NCBI RefSeq assembly: GCF_900240315.1
Contig: NZ_OEPZ01000001.1
Span: 744,001 to 808,000 of the forward strand
Reading direction: 5' to 3'
Length of the DNA stretch: 64,000 nt
Origin: Dorea phocaeensis
Lineage (GTDB): Bacteria > Bacillota > Clostridia > Lachnospirales > Lachnospiraceae
Positions 18,045 to 27,823 of this stretch are shown here, piece after piece. Under the pieces are notes generated by a model. It was given only the letters and a program-made list of their open reading frames with translations, had not been told where the DNA came from and did not search any database. The position numbers were made by a program, and so were the translations under genes. Numbering within the stretch: the first letter of the stretch is position 1; each line of letters opens with the position of its first letter.

Positions 18045-18722
18045 GCCCCCGATTTCATCTAACTTCAGGATTTTTAGAATCAATGTGTTCATGTCATCTT
18101 CATCAATAAAATATTCATTCTTTTTATCTGCTCTCACATGCAGAATCACCGTTTCTTCTTCCTGGTATTCCTGATCCTGGAATGCTGCATCCAGAAGTTC
18201 ATACGAATGATTAATAATGTCTCCCAGCATTTGCTGATTTACTTCTTCCTCTGTACCAACATATCCGCCTTCTCTGACCTTTTCTGCAATCTTAAGCGAA
18301 TCTGCCACTAACAATTCCTGATACTTTTCAAATAGGTCTGTAGGCCAGATAGAAACCGGAACTTCATATTCCCGCTTCCCACTCTCCTTTGCCTCTTTCA
18401 CATCATAGCGCATCGTAGTCAGGATCGTCGAAACCAACTGTGCAAAATTCTGCCGCTTCGTCTCCGGAAGCTCCAGTCCGCTGGCAATATTGGTCTCTAC
18501 AAACTGATCAATAAACGCCTGATATTGCTGCATCAGATCTTCCTTTGTGACTCCATCCACATATTCCAATGCCCCTGCGGATTCTCCCTGAAAGTTAAGA
18601 TCTAAAAGCGCCTTCGTATATCCTCTGGCATCAAACTTACTCCCACATCCGCTTAGAAGTCCGGTCATCACCAAACACAGCAGTAAAACCCAGCAAAACG
18701 GTCTTCTTTTTTTTCTATTCAT
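18042..18722 (-). CDS. Lipoprotein of unknown function
   Basis: A 226-residue predicted lipoprotein: basic N-terminus, hydrophobic core (WVLLLCLVMTGL) and a lipobox LLSGC, so lipidation is expected at the Cys near residue 26. The mature part is mostly helical and acidic, with a segment like those of DUF5105-type lipoproteins (ALLDLNFQGE near the start). That family match is tentative. The start is set at the ATG 18720-18722, preceded by GAGG inside the DJ-1 gene, whose end it overlaps by 8 bases. An upstream in-frame ATG at 18740 would add six residues without a better site. Confidence 0.82.
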   Translation of the reverse strand: MNRKKRRPFCWVLLLCLVMTGLLSGCGSKFDARGYTKALLDLNFQGESAGALEYVDGVTKEDLMQQYQAFIDQFVETNIASGLELPETKRQNFAQLVSTILTTMRYDVKEAKESGKREYEVPVSIWPTDLFEKYQELLVADSLKIAEKVREGGYVGTEEEVNQQMLGDIINHSYELLDAAFQDQEYQEEETVILHVRADKKNEYFIDEDDMNTLILKILKLDEIGG

Positions 18723-19263
18723 AGAGAATTGCCTCGGCAATTTCGGCAGCTTTCTCTGCTCCGGACAACATCTCGATCAGCTTTAATGCAAATGCAATCG
18801 CAGTACCTGCACCGCGGCTGGTAATCAGATTGCCATCCACCGTTACATCCGTCCGTGTCATAACCGCTCCCTGAATTTCCTGTTCTACAGACGGATAGCA
18901 GCTGACTCTTTTTCCTTTCAGAAGTCCCAGATTACCAAGAATTGTTGGAGCCGCACAGATGGCACCAATGTATTTTCCATCTCGGTTAAATTCTTTCACC
19001 ACTCGTCTGACACCCTCATGCGCGTTCAGATTAGAGGTTCCCGGCATTCCTCCCGGAAGTACAATCATATCCGATTCGACAAAAGCTACTTCTTCGAATA
19101 AATCTTCTGCCTGCACATTAATCCCATGCGCCCCATGAACCGTATAATCATCGGTAATAGAAACGGTTCCCACATAGATTTGTGCCCTTCTCAAAAGATC
19201 TACAACAGTCAGGGCTTCAATTTCTTCAAAGCCGTCTGCCAAAATCACACTTACTTTTTTCAT
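18715..19263 (-). CDS. DJ-1/PfpI (ThiJ) family protein
   Basis: A DJ-1 superfamily protein of 182 residues, typical for the DJ-1 branch that includes YajL and glyoxalase III/deglycase-like proteins. Visible are the conserved DGFEEIEA near residue 10-17, the nucleophile-elbow AICAAP (Cys near residue 102) and the RGAGTAIAFAL segment with a conserved Arg-Gly. The precise reaction is debated for this family. It is followed directly by the lipoprotein gene in an overlapping pair, and is divergent from the CYTH gene. Confidence 0.92.
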   Translation of the reverse strand: MKKVSVILADGFEEIEALTVVDLLRRAQIYVGTVSITDDYTVHGAHGINVQAEDLFEEVAFVESDMIVLPGGMPGTSNLNAHEGVRRVVKEFNRDGKYIGAICAAPTILGNLGLLKGKRVSCYPSVEQEIQGAVMTRTDVTVDGNLITSRGAGTAIAFALKLIEMLSGAEKAAEIAEAILYE

Positions 19264-19398
19264 TGATATCAGCCTCCTTGATCTTACATTTTATCATTTT
19301 AGCATTGTTTACATTTTTTGTATACTCCATTATTATGGTAGCTGTAAGCACCTATATCATGCATACTCTAATTACAGATAAGAAAGGAACCTACTATT

Positions 19399-19845
19399 AT
19401 GGAAATCGAACGAAAATATCTCATCCATCAACTTCCAAACGATTTAGAAAGATACCCTTGTCGAATCATCGAACAGGGGTATCTGTGCACAGAACCGGTC
19501 ATCCGCATCCGTCGTGACAACGATACGTTTGAGTTAACTTACAAATCTTCCGGTCTGATGATCCGAGAAGAGTACAACCTTCCGTTAACCCAGGATGCTT
19601 ATACCCATCTTCTCTCCAAGGTTGACGGAAGACTCATTCAAAAACGTCGTTATATGATTCCTCTTCCGAATGATCTGACGATCGAGCTGGACCTCTTTGA
19701 AGGTGACCTTGCGCCCCTCGCGCTTGCAGAAGTAGAATTTCCAGACGAAGATACTGCCAGACATTTTCAGGCGCCTGACTGGTTTGGTGAAGACGTTACG
19801 TTCTCCGGAAAATACCACAACAGCCAATTAAGCAAATCCAATTAG
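19399..19845 (+). CDS. CYTH domain protein (triphosphate tunnel metalloenzyme family)
   Basis: A small CYTH protein of 148 residues. The hallmark ExExK motif is at the N-terminus (MEIERK), with alternating charged strand residues such as IRIRR, ELTYKS and EIDL-like ELDLFEG that line the tunnel. CYTH enzymes hydrolyse inorganic or thiamine triphosphate or, rarely, make cAMP; the bacterial stand-alone forms are mostly (tri)phosphatases. The substrate here is unknown. It is preceded by AAAGGA and transcribed away from DJ-1. The XRE gene follows in the same direction after about 110 bases. Confidence 0.88.
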   Translation: MEIERKYLIHQLPNDLERYPCRIIEQGYLCTEPVIRIRRDNDTFELTYKSSGLMIREEYNLPLTQDAYTHLLSKVDGRLIQKRRYMIPLPNDLTIELDLFEGDLAPLALAEVEFPDEDTARHFQAPDWFGEDVTFSGKYHNSQLSKSN

Positions 19846-19912
19846 CATCATTTTGTTGCTTTCTTTCTCTTTGTGACGTTTTGTTGCATAGATTTCTATT
19901 TATTTGGCAAAT

Positions 19913-19921
19913 TGCTATACT
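19913..19921 (+). promoter_or_regulatory. Extended -10 promoter of the XRE gene
   Basis: TGCTATACT is an extended -10 element with no clear -35. Upstream, TTTTGTTGC occurs twice as a direct repeat (19851-19859 and 19879-19887), a possible activator or autoregulatory site. Confidence 0.55.
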
Positions 19922-19956
19922 AACAGGAGATATTATTTTCCGGAGGATAGAAGGAC

Positions 19957-20352
19957 ATGCCAAATATACAGCTTGCAAACAATTTAAGATACCTTCGCAA
20001 ACAGTGCGGCCTGACCCAGACCACACTGAGCGACATGCTGAATATTTCCAGACAGGCATATTCCAACTATGAGACAAGCAAACGCACACCAGACCTAGAC
20101 TCTTTGCTTCTTCTTGCCTCTTTCTATCAGGTTAATCTCGATGCTCTTGTTCTTAAAAATCTTCAGCACAGCGACACCTCCGGCATTCTGTCTGAAGATC
20201 CTGCTCCTTACGCGCTTGCATCCGAGAAAAAAACCGGTAATACGATCTATCTCTCAGAAGAGGAAATCGATATGATTATTCAATACCGTACCCTCTCCCA
20301 TGAGAACCAACAGATTATTACCGGTTTTCTGCGTGCAAATTCTGAAGTTTAA
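19957..20352 (+). CDS. XRE family (Cro/CI-type) HTH regulator
   Basis: A 131-residue DNA-binding protein. The N-terminal helix-turn-helix covers about residues 5-60 (LANNLRYLRKQCGLTQTTLSDML, then ISRQAYSNYETSKRTPDLDSL). The C-terminal half is a short acidic region with no recognised domain, ending in a helical QIITGFLRA. This layout is common for small housekeeping regulators of Lachnospiraceae. The target is unknown; its own promoter with paired TTTTGTTGC repeats is the most obvious candidate. It converges on lysC with only 11 bases between them. Confidence 0.88.
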   Translation: MPNIQLANNLRYLRKQCGLTQTTLSDMLNISRQAYSNYETSKRTPDLDSLLLLASFYQVNLDALVLKNLQHSDTSGILSEDPAPYALASEKKTGNTIYLSEEEIDMIIQYRTLSHENQQIITGFLRANSEV

Positions 20353-20363
20353 TACTGCGGCTT

Positions 20364-21572
20364 TTAATCCGCCATTCCAAATCCATCATGAACCGCATTC
20401 ATTGCTTTTTCAATATCATTCTTGGCAACCAATACCGTGATTCGGATCTCAGATGTCGAAATCATATTAATATTAACACGGGAATTATACAATGCCTCGA
20501 ACATTCTCGCTGCAACTCCCGGATTACTCATCATACCCGCCCCGACAATGGACAATTTTGCAACATCTTCATTATAAGTTACTTTTTGAATCGTCAGTCT
20601 TTCTTTATTCGCATCCAATACCTGAAGCGCATTTTCAAGATCTTCTGAAGCAACGGTAAAGGAAATATCTTTTGTTCCTTCTCTTCCCACAGACTGAAGA
20701 ATAATATCCACATTAATGTAGCTCTTAGCAAGCGTATCAAAAATCTGGAATGCAATTCCCGGTTTGTCATCCACTCCAATTACCGAGATTCTAGCCGTAT
20801 TACTGTCCGCCGCAACACCCGTCACTAATAATTTTTCCATTTTGGAAGCCTCCTTCACTACGGTTCCCTCTGAACGGTTCAGGCTGGACCGTACTACTAA
20901 TTCTACATTATATTTCTTTGCCATCTCTACAGACCGATTGTGAAGTACCTTCGCTCCCAGACTGGCAAGCTCCAGCATCTCATCATAGGTAATCGTATCC
21001 AGCTTTTTGGCGTTCTTTACGACTCTTGGATCTGCCGTATAGACACCATCCACATCTGTATAGATTTCACAACGATCTGCGTGAAGCGCCGCTGCCAGTG
21101 CAACAGCAGTGGTATCAGAACCACCCCGGCCAAGAGTGGTAATATCGTCATATTTATTGACTCCCTGAAATCCAGTCACTATAACGATCTTTCTGGAATC
21201 CAGCTCGTGCTGAATCCGTTCAGTATCCACTCGCTTAAATCGGGCATTTCCATACCGTGAGGTAGAATGCATCATCACCTGAAATGCATTTAAAGAAACC
21301 GCTGGCACATCCAGCGCCTGCATTGCCATTGCCATCAAAGATACTGACACCTGTTCTCCTGTAGTAAGGAGCATATCCAACTCTCTCTTTTTCGCCTTTG
21401 GGTTGATCGTATTGGCCAGCCCAATCAGATGATCCGTAGTATCTCCCATAGCAGAAAGCACCACCACCACATCATTTCCCGCTTTATATTCTTCAATACA
21501 ACGGTTTGCGACATTAAAGATCCTTTCTTTATCAGCGACCGAACTGCCGCCAAATTTCTTTACTACTAACAT
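20364..21572 (-). CDS. lysC: Aspartate kinase
   Basis: Aspartate kinase phosphorylates L-aspartate, the first step to lysine, threonine and methionine. The kinase domain (about residues 1-240) shows KFGGSSV at the start, TTGEQVSV, and GRGGSDTTAVALAAAL. Two C-terminal ACT modules (from about residue 260) give amino-acid feedback control. Length (402) fits the single-subunit monofunctional form. It overlaps the ApgM-like gene by 7 bases and has GGAGGAG upstream. The context with hom points to a threonine/methionine branch role, while dapA and dapB lie separately at 31-33 kb. Confidence 0.96.
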   Translation of the reverse strand: MLVVKKFGGSSVADKERIFNVANRCIEEYKAGNDVVVVLSAMGDTTDHLIGLANTINPKAKKRELDMLLTTGEQVSVSLMAMAMQALDVPAVSLNAFQVMMHSTSRYGNARFKRVDTERIQHELDSRKIVIVTGFQGVNKYDDITTLGRGGSDTTAVALAAALHADRCEIYTDVDGVYTADPRVVKNAKKLDTITYDEMLELASLGAKVLHNRSVEMAKKYNVELVVRSSLNRSEGTVVKEASKMEKLLVTGVAADSNTARISVIGVDDKPGIAFQIFDTLAKSYINVDIILQSVGREGTKDISFTVASEDLENALQVLDANKERLTIQKVTYNEDVAKLSIVGAGMMSNPGVAARMFEALYNSRVNINMISTSEIRITVLVAKNDIEKAMNAVHDGFGMAD

Positions 21573-22777
21573 AACTCCTCCTGCAGCAGATGTCCGATCA
21601 GACGATAACCATCTTTCTCATACCGTCCTGACGTCTCTGCCGTCTTCTCGTTGTAAGCCACAAGTCCGTCCTGTTCCTTCGTGCTGTCATACAGAAGATA
21701 TGGTACGGGATCTCCCGTATGGGTCCGAACTTCTATCGGTGTCGGGTGATCTGGAAGCAAAAGAAGTCGATAGTCCTCTCCTGCCTGATTCAGTTTCTCT
21801 GCCACTGTTCCCAGGACCTCTTTATCGACATGTTCAATGGCCTCAATCTTATGAGCTGCACTTCCCTGATGTCCCATTTCATCCGGGGCTTCCACATGGA
21901 TATAAGCAAAATCATATCCGTCTTCTGTCAACGCCTGAACTGCTGCCAGCGCCTTTCCCTTGTAATTGGTATGAAGACCTCCATTTGCACCTTCCACACA
22001 CACACAGTCCATACCAGCTCCAATGGCAATTCCTTTCAATAAATCTACTGCTGAGATCATCACGCCCTTTTTCCCGGTTCGCTCCTCAAAGGAAGTCAAA
22101 GCAGGTTTCGTTCCTGCCCCCCAGAACCAAAGAGAATTGGCTGGTTTCAATCCATTTTTCCTTCGATTTTCATTGATCGGATGATGTTCCAAAATCTCAT
22201 AACTTTTCTCCATCATCTCCCGTAATACAGGGTCCTTTGGAAGATAAGATCCGATTTTCTTCGTCAAAATATCATGGGGCGGTGTCAGTTCAAGAACCCT
22301 TCCCCCCTTCCAGATGAGAAGATGACGATAACTGGTTCCCGTATAAAACTGATAGCCCTCTTTCACAAGTCTTTCTTTTACTGCGCTAAGCAGAACTTCT
22401 GCCTCCTGCGTACTGATTTCATCAGAACTGTGATCCAGAATCGTGCGTTCTTCATAAGCGTCCCCTTCTTCTGAAAGAGTCACCAGATTACAACGGAACG
22501 AGATATCGGAATCCGCCATATCAACTCCGATACTAAGCGCTTCCAGAGGGGATCTTCCGGTATAATATTTTTTCGGGTCGTATCCCATTACAGCCAGATT
22601 CGCTGTATCACTTCCCGGCGCCATTCCCTTCGGTACCATGGAAGTCATTCCAATCTCCGAAACCTTTGCCAGTGTATCCATCACTGGTGTATGAGCCGCT
22701 TCTAACGTCGTTCTCCCGGAAAGTTCCGAAAGCGGCCGCCCTGCCATTCCATCACTCAACAATATGATATATTTCAT
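21566..22777 (-). CDS. ApgM-type 2,3-bisphosphoglycerate-independent phosphoglycerate mutase family protein; proposed homoserine kinase
   Basis: A 403-residue member of the archaeal-type iPGM family within the alkaline phosphatase superfamily. Metal and active-site segments are LLSDGMAG at the start, GSDTANLAVMGYDP with the likely phosphoacceptor Ser (near residue 55), HVEAPDEMGHQG, and LPDHPTP with metal-binding Asp/His. It is set between hom and lysC, exactly where a threonine-pathway kinase is missing. A subfamily of these proteins has been proposed as a non-orthologous homoserine kinase in genomes lacking ThrB. True mutase activity is the alternative. The start at 22777 has GGAG six bases upstream, better than the ATG two codons earlier. 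Confidence 0.85.
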   Translation of the reverse strand: MKYIILLSDGMAGRPLSELSGRTTLEAAHTPVMDTLAKVSEIGMTSMVPKGMAPGSDTANLAVMGYDPKKYYTGRSPLEALSIGVDMADSDISFRCNLVTLSEEGDAYEERTILDHSSDEISTQEAEVLLSAVKERLVKEGYQFYTGTSYRHLLIWKGGRVLELTPPHDILTKKIGSYLPKDPVLREMMEKSYEILEHHPINENRRKNGLKPANSLWFWGAGTKPALTSFEERTGKKGVMISAVDLLKGIAIGAGMDCVCVEGANGGLHTNYKGKALAAVQALTEDGYDFAYIHVEAPDEMGHQGSAAHKIEAIEHVDKEVLGTVAEKLNQAGEDYRLLLLPDHPTPIEVRTHTGDPVPYLLYDSTKEQDGLVAYNEKTAETSGRYEKDGYRLIGHLLQEELC

Positions 22778-22808
22778 AGGCATCTCCTTTTCTTGCCGTC
22801 CTGTTTTC

Positions 22809-24032
22809 CTAGCCTTCTACACGGATCATATGAAGAATCTGCTCCCGGTATAAACGGGCGCGCACCTCATAATCTCCTTCCATCATCACCGGTGTTATAA
22901 ATCCAAATTCTCCATCCAGTCCCTCTGCCCGGACAACTTCTACGTCCCCAAAGGAATCATGAATTGCCGGAAGGAGACTTTCCTCTTCTCCTTTTATCCG
23001 AACGAAGAAACGACGTTTCGCACCGGCTTTTTCCTCTAACCGAAGCTTCTCTTCCTTCCACATCGTCATAATATTACGGTTCAAATGCTTCGCAGCATCT
23101 ACGACATCTGCCACTACTGCACTGGCCGTAGGAAGTTTTCCTGCACCACTTCCATAGAACATGGCATCTCCCAGGACATTTCCATGTACAAAAATAGAAT
23201 TAAACACACCGTCCACATGGTACAGCGGATGATCCGCCTTCAGAAGGAAGGGCGCTACAATTGCATGAAGCCGGTTGCCAGCATAGCGCTTACTGGACGC
23301 CAACAGCTTAATTGTCATCCCCATACCCTTCGCATACTTCATATCTTCAGCTGTGATTTGTGTAATTCCTTCACAGTAGATATCTTCAAAATCCACCTGC
23401 TGTCCTGAGATCAGGGAGGACAGGATCGCAATTTTTCTACAAGCATCATATCCTTCCACATCCGCTTCCGGATTCCTCTCTGCGTAGCCTTTCTCCTGTG
23501 CCTCTTTCAGCACGTCCTCGTAGTCTGCCCCTTCATAGAACATCCGGGTCAGCATATAGTTGGTCGTCCCATTCAAAATACCGGTAATTTCCTCAATCTC
23601 ATCTGCTGTCAGCGAAGAGTTCAAAGGTCTTATAATCGGAATTCCACCTCCGACACTGGCCTCAAACAGAAAATTAATATTCTGCTCTTTTGCAATGGAT
23701 AACAATTCCGCACCATGCTTGGCTACCAACGCCTTATTAGAAGTCGCCACACTCTTTCCTGCCTGCAAGGATCGCTTGACAAATGTGTATGCCGGTTCAA
23801 TTCCTCCCATCACTTCCACAACAATCTGAATCTCTTCATCCTCGATAATCGTCTCAAAATCATGGACAATCTTCTCCTGTACCGGATCTCCCGGAAAATC
23901 CTTCAAATCCAGCACATACTTAATGTTCAATTCATCTCCGATTCTCTGACTGATCCGGGAGCCATTGGTATTCACAACCTCTACCACACCGGAACCAACC
24001 GTTCCATAACCTAATACCGCTATGTTAACCAT
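22809..24032 (-). CDS. hom: Homoserine dehydrogenase
   Basis: Homoserine dehydrogenase reduces aspartate semialdehyde to homoserine with NAD(P)H. The Rossmann motif GYGTVGSGVV is near the N-terminus, the catalytic domain holds EASVGGGIPIIRPL and NGTTNYML, and a C-terminal ACT-like regulatory region follows (from about residue 320). Length is 407, slightly short of the 430 common in Firmicutes. It starts 9 bases after the prfB stop with AAGGAGGG, and the ApgM-like gene follows after about 30 bases. Confidence 0.96.
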   Translation of the reverse strand: MVNIAVLGYGTVGSGVVEVVNTNGSRISQRIGDELNIKYVLDLKDFPGDPVQEKIVHDFETIIEDEEIQIVVEVMGGIEPAYTFVKRSLQAGKSVATSNKALVAKHGAELLSIAKEQNINFLFEASVGGGIPIIRPLNSSLTADEIEEITGILNGTTNYMLTRMFYEGADYEDVLKEAQEKGYAERNPEADVEGYDACRKIAILSSLISGQQVDFEDIYCEGITQITAEDMKYAKGMGMTIKLLASSKRYAGNRLHAIVAPFLLKADHPLYHVDGVFNSIFVHGNVLGDAMFYGSGAGKLPTASAVVADVVDAAKHLNRNIMTMWKEEKLRLEEKAGAKRRFFVRIKGEEESLLPAIHDSFGDVEVVRAEGLDGEFGFITPVMMEGDYEVRARLYREQILHMIRVEG

Positions 24033-24041
24033 ATGCCCTCC

Positions 24042-25149
24042 TTATCCGCTGACTGTTTGTTTCAAATATGCATTGATGAACAGATCAATCTCTCCATCCA
24101 ACACCGCATTCACGTTACCGCTCTCCGCATTCGTTCTGTGGTCTTTCACCAGTGTATACGGCTGCATCACGTAGGAACGGATCTGATTTCCAAATCCAAT
24201 CTCCTTAACCTCACCCCGAATATCAGAAACCTTCTCTGCCTGTTCCTGCTCCTTCAGCATCTGAAGCTTCACCTTCAGCATCTGCATTGCCTTTTCTTTA
24301 TTATGGTGCTGAGACCTTTCATTCTGACACTGTACTACAATTCCCGTCGGAAGATGGGTGATCCGAATTGCGGAAGAAGTCTTATTTACATGCTGACCTC
24401 CGGCTCCGCTGGCACGGTAAGTATCAATCTTTAACTCATCATCTGCAATCTCGATATCAATCTCATCTTCTATATCCGGCACCACATCACAGGATGCAAA
24501 GGATGTCTGACGTTTCCCCGCTGAGTTAAACGGAGAAATTCTAACCAGACGATGCACGCCTTTTTCTGATTTCAGGTACCCGTAAGCATTCTCCCCGTTC
24601 ACCTCAAAGGTGACGGACTTTGTTCCTGCAATATCTCCTTCCAGATAATCCAGTATCTGAAGTGAAAAACCTTTCCGCTCTGCCCAGCGACTGTACATAC
24701 GGTAAAGCATTCCTGCCCAGTCACAAGACTCTGTACCGCCTGCTCCCGCATGGATCGTTACAATTGCGTTACACCCATCATATTCACCAGACAGCAGAGT
24801 CTGAATCCGAAGTTCCTCAAATAAAGTTTCAAAGGATGCTATCTCTGTCTGAATCTCCCGAACCATTTCTGGATCCTCTTCCTCGTATCCCATTTCTATT
24901 AACACCTGAATATCCTCATAGGTGCAGTACAGACTTTGAATCGTCTCCTGAAGCGCCTGTAAATCTTTTAATTCTTTCATCAGCTTTTGGGATTCTTCCG
25001 GCTGATCCCAAAAGCCTGGTTCTTCTATCTTACGCTGTAATTCTTCGATCCGTCTCTCCTTGCCGGCCGGGTCAAAGTGAATCCCTCATTTCAGCAAGTG
25101 GTTCCTCATAAGAATTCATCAATGTTTTAAACTGATCTAATTCAACCAC
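24042..25149 (-). CDS. prfB: Peptide chain release factor 2 with programmed +1 frameshift
   Basis: RF2 reads UGA and UAA stops. The gene is split in two frames. A GTG start at 25147-25149 (AGAGGTGA upstream) opens 25 codons ending in CTT, followed by in-frame TGA at 25072-25074. A +1 shift on CTT-TGA-C continues as DPAGKERR to the normal C-terminus, giving about 368 residues. The SPF stop-reading motif (RISPFNSAGKRQ) and the catalytic GGQ (GAGGQHVNK) are present. It lies 20 bases after secA and 9 before hom. Taking only the ATG at 24980 as start would remove the conserved N-terminus. Confidence 0.95.
25072..25077 (-). promoter_or_regulatory. RF2 frameshift (recoding) site CTT TGA
   Basis: On the minus strand CTT (25075-25077) is followed by TGA (25072-25074) and then C, the canonical slippery context. 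A GAGGG Shine-Dalgarno-like word lies a few bases upstream, within ATGAGGGATTCA. When RF2 is scarce, slow reading of UGA lets the ribosome shift +1, so RF2 controls its own synthesis. The position after 25 codons matches other bacteria. Confidence 0.93.
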
Positions 25150-25169
25150 CTAATCACCTCTTTTTCTGA

Positions 25170-27734
25170 TTATTTCCGTCCACAGCACTGTTTGTATTTC
25201 TTACCGCTTCCACATGGGCATGGATCATTTGGATACACCTTTTTCTCCGCCCGCTTCTTCGGCTCTTTTACTGCGCTGTCATCTTTATTGGTTCCGGTCA
25301 CCTTTGCAACCTGTTCTCTTTCCACCTTCTGTTCCAACTTGATGTGAAGCAGCGTACGAACCGTATCTTCCTCAATACTCTTCGTCATCGCATCAAACAT
25401 CTCATATCCTAACATCTTATACTCTACCTTTGGATCTCTCTGACCATATGCCTGCAGACCGATTCCCTGACGAAGCTGATCCATATCATCAATATGATCC
25501 ATCCATTTGGCATCGATCACCTTCAGAAGTACCACTCGCTCCAGTTCGCGGATGTGTTCCGGCTCTGGGAACTCAGATTCTTTCGCCTCATAAGCCTTGG
25601 CAGCCCGCTCTTTGAGCATATGCTTCAACTCTTTCTGGCTCATATTCTTAACGTCTTCTTCCGTAATCGGAGCCATTGGAATCGTATTGTGAAGAGCCAG
25701 ATTCAACTCAGCTAAATTCCACTCTTCCGGATCCTGATCGGAACTGGTCATACGATCCACCAGGTTTTCTACATATTCGTTCATCATATGGAAAATAGAA
25801 TCCCGCATATTTTCTCCGTCTAACACCCGGCGTCTCTCTTCGTATATAATTTCTCTCTGCTCGTTCATAACCTGGTCGTATTCCAGCAGATTCTTACGGA
25901 TTCCGAAGTTATTGCTTTCAATCTTCTGCTGCGCCTTCTCGATTGCACTGGAAAGCATCTTATGTTCAATCTGTTCCCCGTCCTGCACGCCAAGTGTATT
26001 AAACACATTCATCAGACGCTCGGATCCAAATAAGCGCATCAGATCATCTTCCAGAGAAATGTAAAATCTGGATTCACCCGGATCTCCCTGACGTCCGGAA
26101 CGTCCGCGCAGCTGGTTATCAATTCGTCTGGACTCATGGCGCTCCGTACCGATGATCTTTAAACCGCCGGCCTCTTTCGCCTCATCATCCAGCTTAATAT
26201 CCGTACCACGTCCCGCCATATTGGTCGCAATGGTAACGGCATCATGGATACCCGCCTGAGCAACAATCTCCGCCTCCATCTCATGGAACTTGGCGTTCAA
26301 TACATTATGCTGAATACCTCTTCTCTTCAGCATTCCACTTAACAATTCGGATGTTTCAATGGTAATTGTACCTACCAGAACCGGCTGATGTTTCGCATGT
26401 GCCCGCTCAATCTCATCACAGACAGCGCGGAACTTTTCTTTCTGGGTCTTATAAACCGCATCCTCTAAATCCTCACGGAGAACCGGTTTGTTGGTCGGAA
26501 TCTCAACAACGTCCATTCCGTAAATCTCACGGAATTCCTTCTCCTCTGTAAGGGCAGTACCTGTCATACCTGCCTTCTTCTGGAATTTATTAAACAGGTT
26601 TTGGAACGTAATCGTTGCAAGTGTCTTGCTCTCCCGTTTTACCTTCACATGCTCCTTCGCCTCAATCGCCTGATGAAGACCGTCAGAGTAACGGCGTCCT
26701 GGCATAATACGTCCGGTAAATTCATCTACAATCAGAACTTCGTCATCTTTCACCACATAGTCCTGATCTCTAAACATCAGATTATGTGCGCGAAGCGCCA
26801 GAATAATATTGTGCTGAATCTCCAAATTCTCCGGATCTGCAAGGTTATCAATATGGAAGAACTTCTCTACCTTCTTTACACCATCCTCGGTCAGGTTGAC
26901 ATTCTTCTCCTTCTCATTGACAACAAAGTCACCTGTCTCTTCAATATCTTCACCCATAATGGCGTTCATTTTGGTGAATTCTCCGCTTGCCTCTCCACGC
27001 TCCAGCTGACGGGCCAGAATATCGCATGCTTCATAAAGCTTCGTAGACTTTCCGCTTTGTCCGGAAATAATAAGCGGAGTACGCGCCTCATCAATCAGAA
27101 CTGAGTCAACCTCATCAATGATGGCATACTTCAGCCCTCTCTGCACCAGCTGCTCCTTATAAATCACCATATTATCACGCAGATAATCAAATCCCAGCTC
27201 ATTATTCGTCACATAAGTGATATCACAATTGTAAGCAGCCCGTCTTTCATCATTATCCATACTATTTAATACAACGCCGACTGTCAGCCCCAGGAATTCG
27301 TGAACCTGTCCCATCCATTCCGCATCACGCTTTGCAAGATAATCATTGACCGTGACGATATGGACACCCTCTCCTGTTAATGCATTTAAATATGCCGGAA
27401 GGGTAGACACCAGTGTCTTACCTTCTCCTGTCTTCATCTCTGCAATACGACCCTGGTGAAGAATAATTCCACCGATTAACTGCACTCGGTAATGCTTCAT
27501 TCCCATTGTACGGAAAGCTGCTTCTCTGACAACCGCATATGCCTCCGGAAGCAGGTCGTCAAGCGTCTCCCCCTCTGCTAGGCGGTTCTTAAACTCTTTG
27601 GTTTTTCCCCTCAATTCTTCATCCGAAAGCTTCTGTATCTCCGGCTCCAATGCCTCGATCGCATCTACGATCGGGTAAATTCTTTTTAATTCATTTTCAC
27701 TATGTGTTCCAAATATTTTTGTAAATAAACTCAT
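25170..27734 (-). CDS. secA: Preprotein translocase ATPase SecA
   Basis: SecA drives protein export through SecYEG. Motifs include Walker A ([10 protein letters not shown]), [19 protein letters not shown], the preprotein-crosslinking domain, and [23 protein letters not shown]. At the C-terminus there is a zinc-binding tail [14 protein letters not shown] that contacts SecB or phospholipid and ribosome. The start is set at 27734 (MSLFTKIFG), with AAGGAG ten bases upstream, giving 854 residues. An upstream ATG at 27755 has no ribosome binding site. It has its own promoter (27790-27818) and leads into prfB. Confidence 0.97.
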   Translation of the reverse strand: MSLFTKIFGTHSENELKRIYPIVDAIEALEPEIQKLSDEELRGKTKEFKNRLAEGETLDDLLPEAYAVVREAAFRTMGMKHYRVQLIGGIILHQGRIAEMKTGEGKTLVSTLPAYLNALTGEGVHIVTVNDYLAKRDAEWMGQVHEFLGLTVGVVLNSMDNDERRAAYNCDITYVTNNELGFDYLRDNMVIYKEQLVQRGLKYAIIDEVDSVLIDEARTPLIISGQSGKSTKLYEACDILARQLERGEASGEFTKMNAIMGEDIEETGDFVVNEKEKNVNLTEDGVKKVEKFFHIDNLADPENLEIQHNIILALRAHNLMFRDQDYVVKDDEVLIVDEFTGRIMPGRRYSDGLHQAIEAKEHVKVKRESKTLATITFQNLFNKFQKKAGMTGTALTEEKEFREIYGMDVVEIPTNKPVLREDLEDAVYKTQKEKFRAVCDEIERAHAKHQPVLVGTITIETSELLSGMLKRRGIQHNVLNAKFHEMEAEIVAQAGIHDAVTIATNMAGRGTDIKLDDEAKEAGGLKIIGTERHESRRIDNQLRGRSGRQGDPGESRFYISLEDDLMRLFGSERLMNVFNTLGVQDGEQIEHKMLSSAIEKAQQKIESNNFGIRKNLLEYDQVMNEQREIIYEERRRVLDGENMRDSIFHMMNEYVENLVDRMTSSDQDPEEWNLAELNLALHNTIPMAPITEEDVKNMSQKELKHMLKERAAKAYEAKESEFPEPEHIRELERVVLLKVIDAKWMDHIDDMDQLRQGIGLQAYGQRDPKVEYKMLGYEMFDAMTKSIEEDTVRTLLHIKLEQKVEREQVAKVTGTNKDDSAVKEPKKRAEKKVYPNDPCPCGSGKKYKQCCGRK

Positions 27735-27789
27735 GTGACGTATACTCCTTGTCATGAATTTGGCCTATAAATGACCACTCTATCCTTCC

Positions 27790-27818
27790 ATTCTAGCACC
27801 AACACTGTTTCAGTTCAA
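27790..27818 (-). promoter_or_regulatory. Promoter of secA
   Basis: Minus strand: TTGAAC (27813-27818), 17-base spacer, TAGAAT (27790-27795) with TGC immediately upstream (extended -10). It lies just past the hisA stop. Confidence 0.75.
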
Positions 27819-27823
27819 CTAAT

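Noticed and set aside
24042-24980. prfB as a truncated 312-residue gene or pseudogene with an upstream stop
   Set aside because: The TGA sits in a CTT TGA C context after 25 codons from a GTG with a strong SD, and the +1 frame continues with conserved RF2 sequence. It is programmed frameshifting, not damage.
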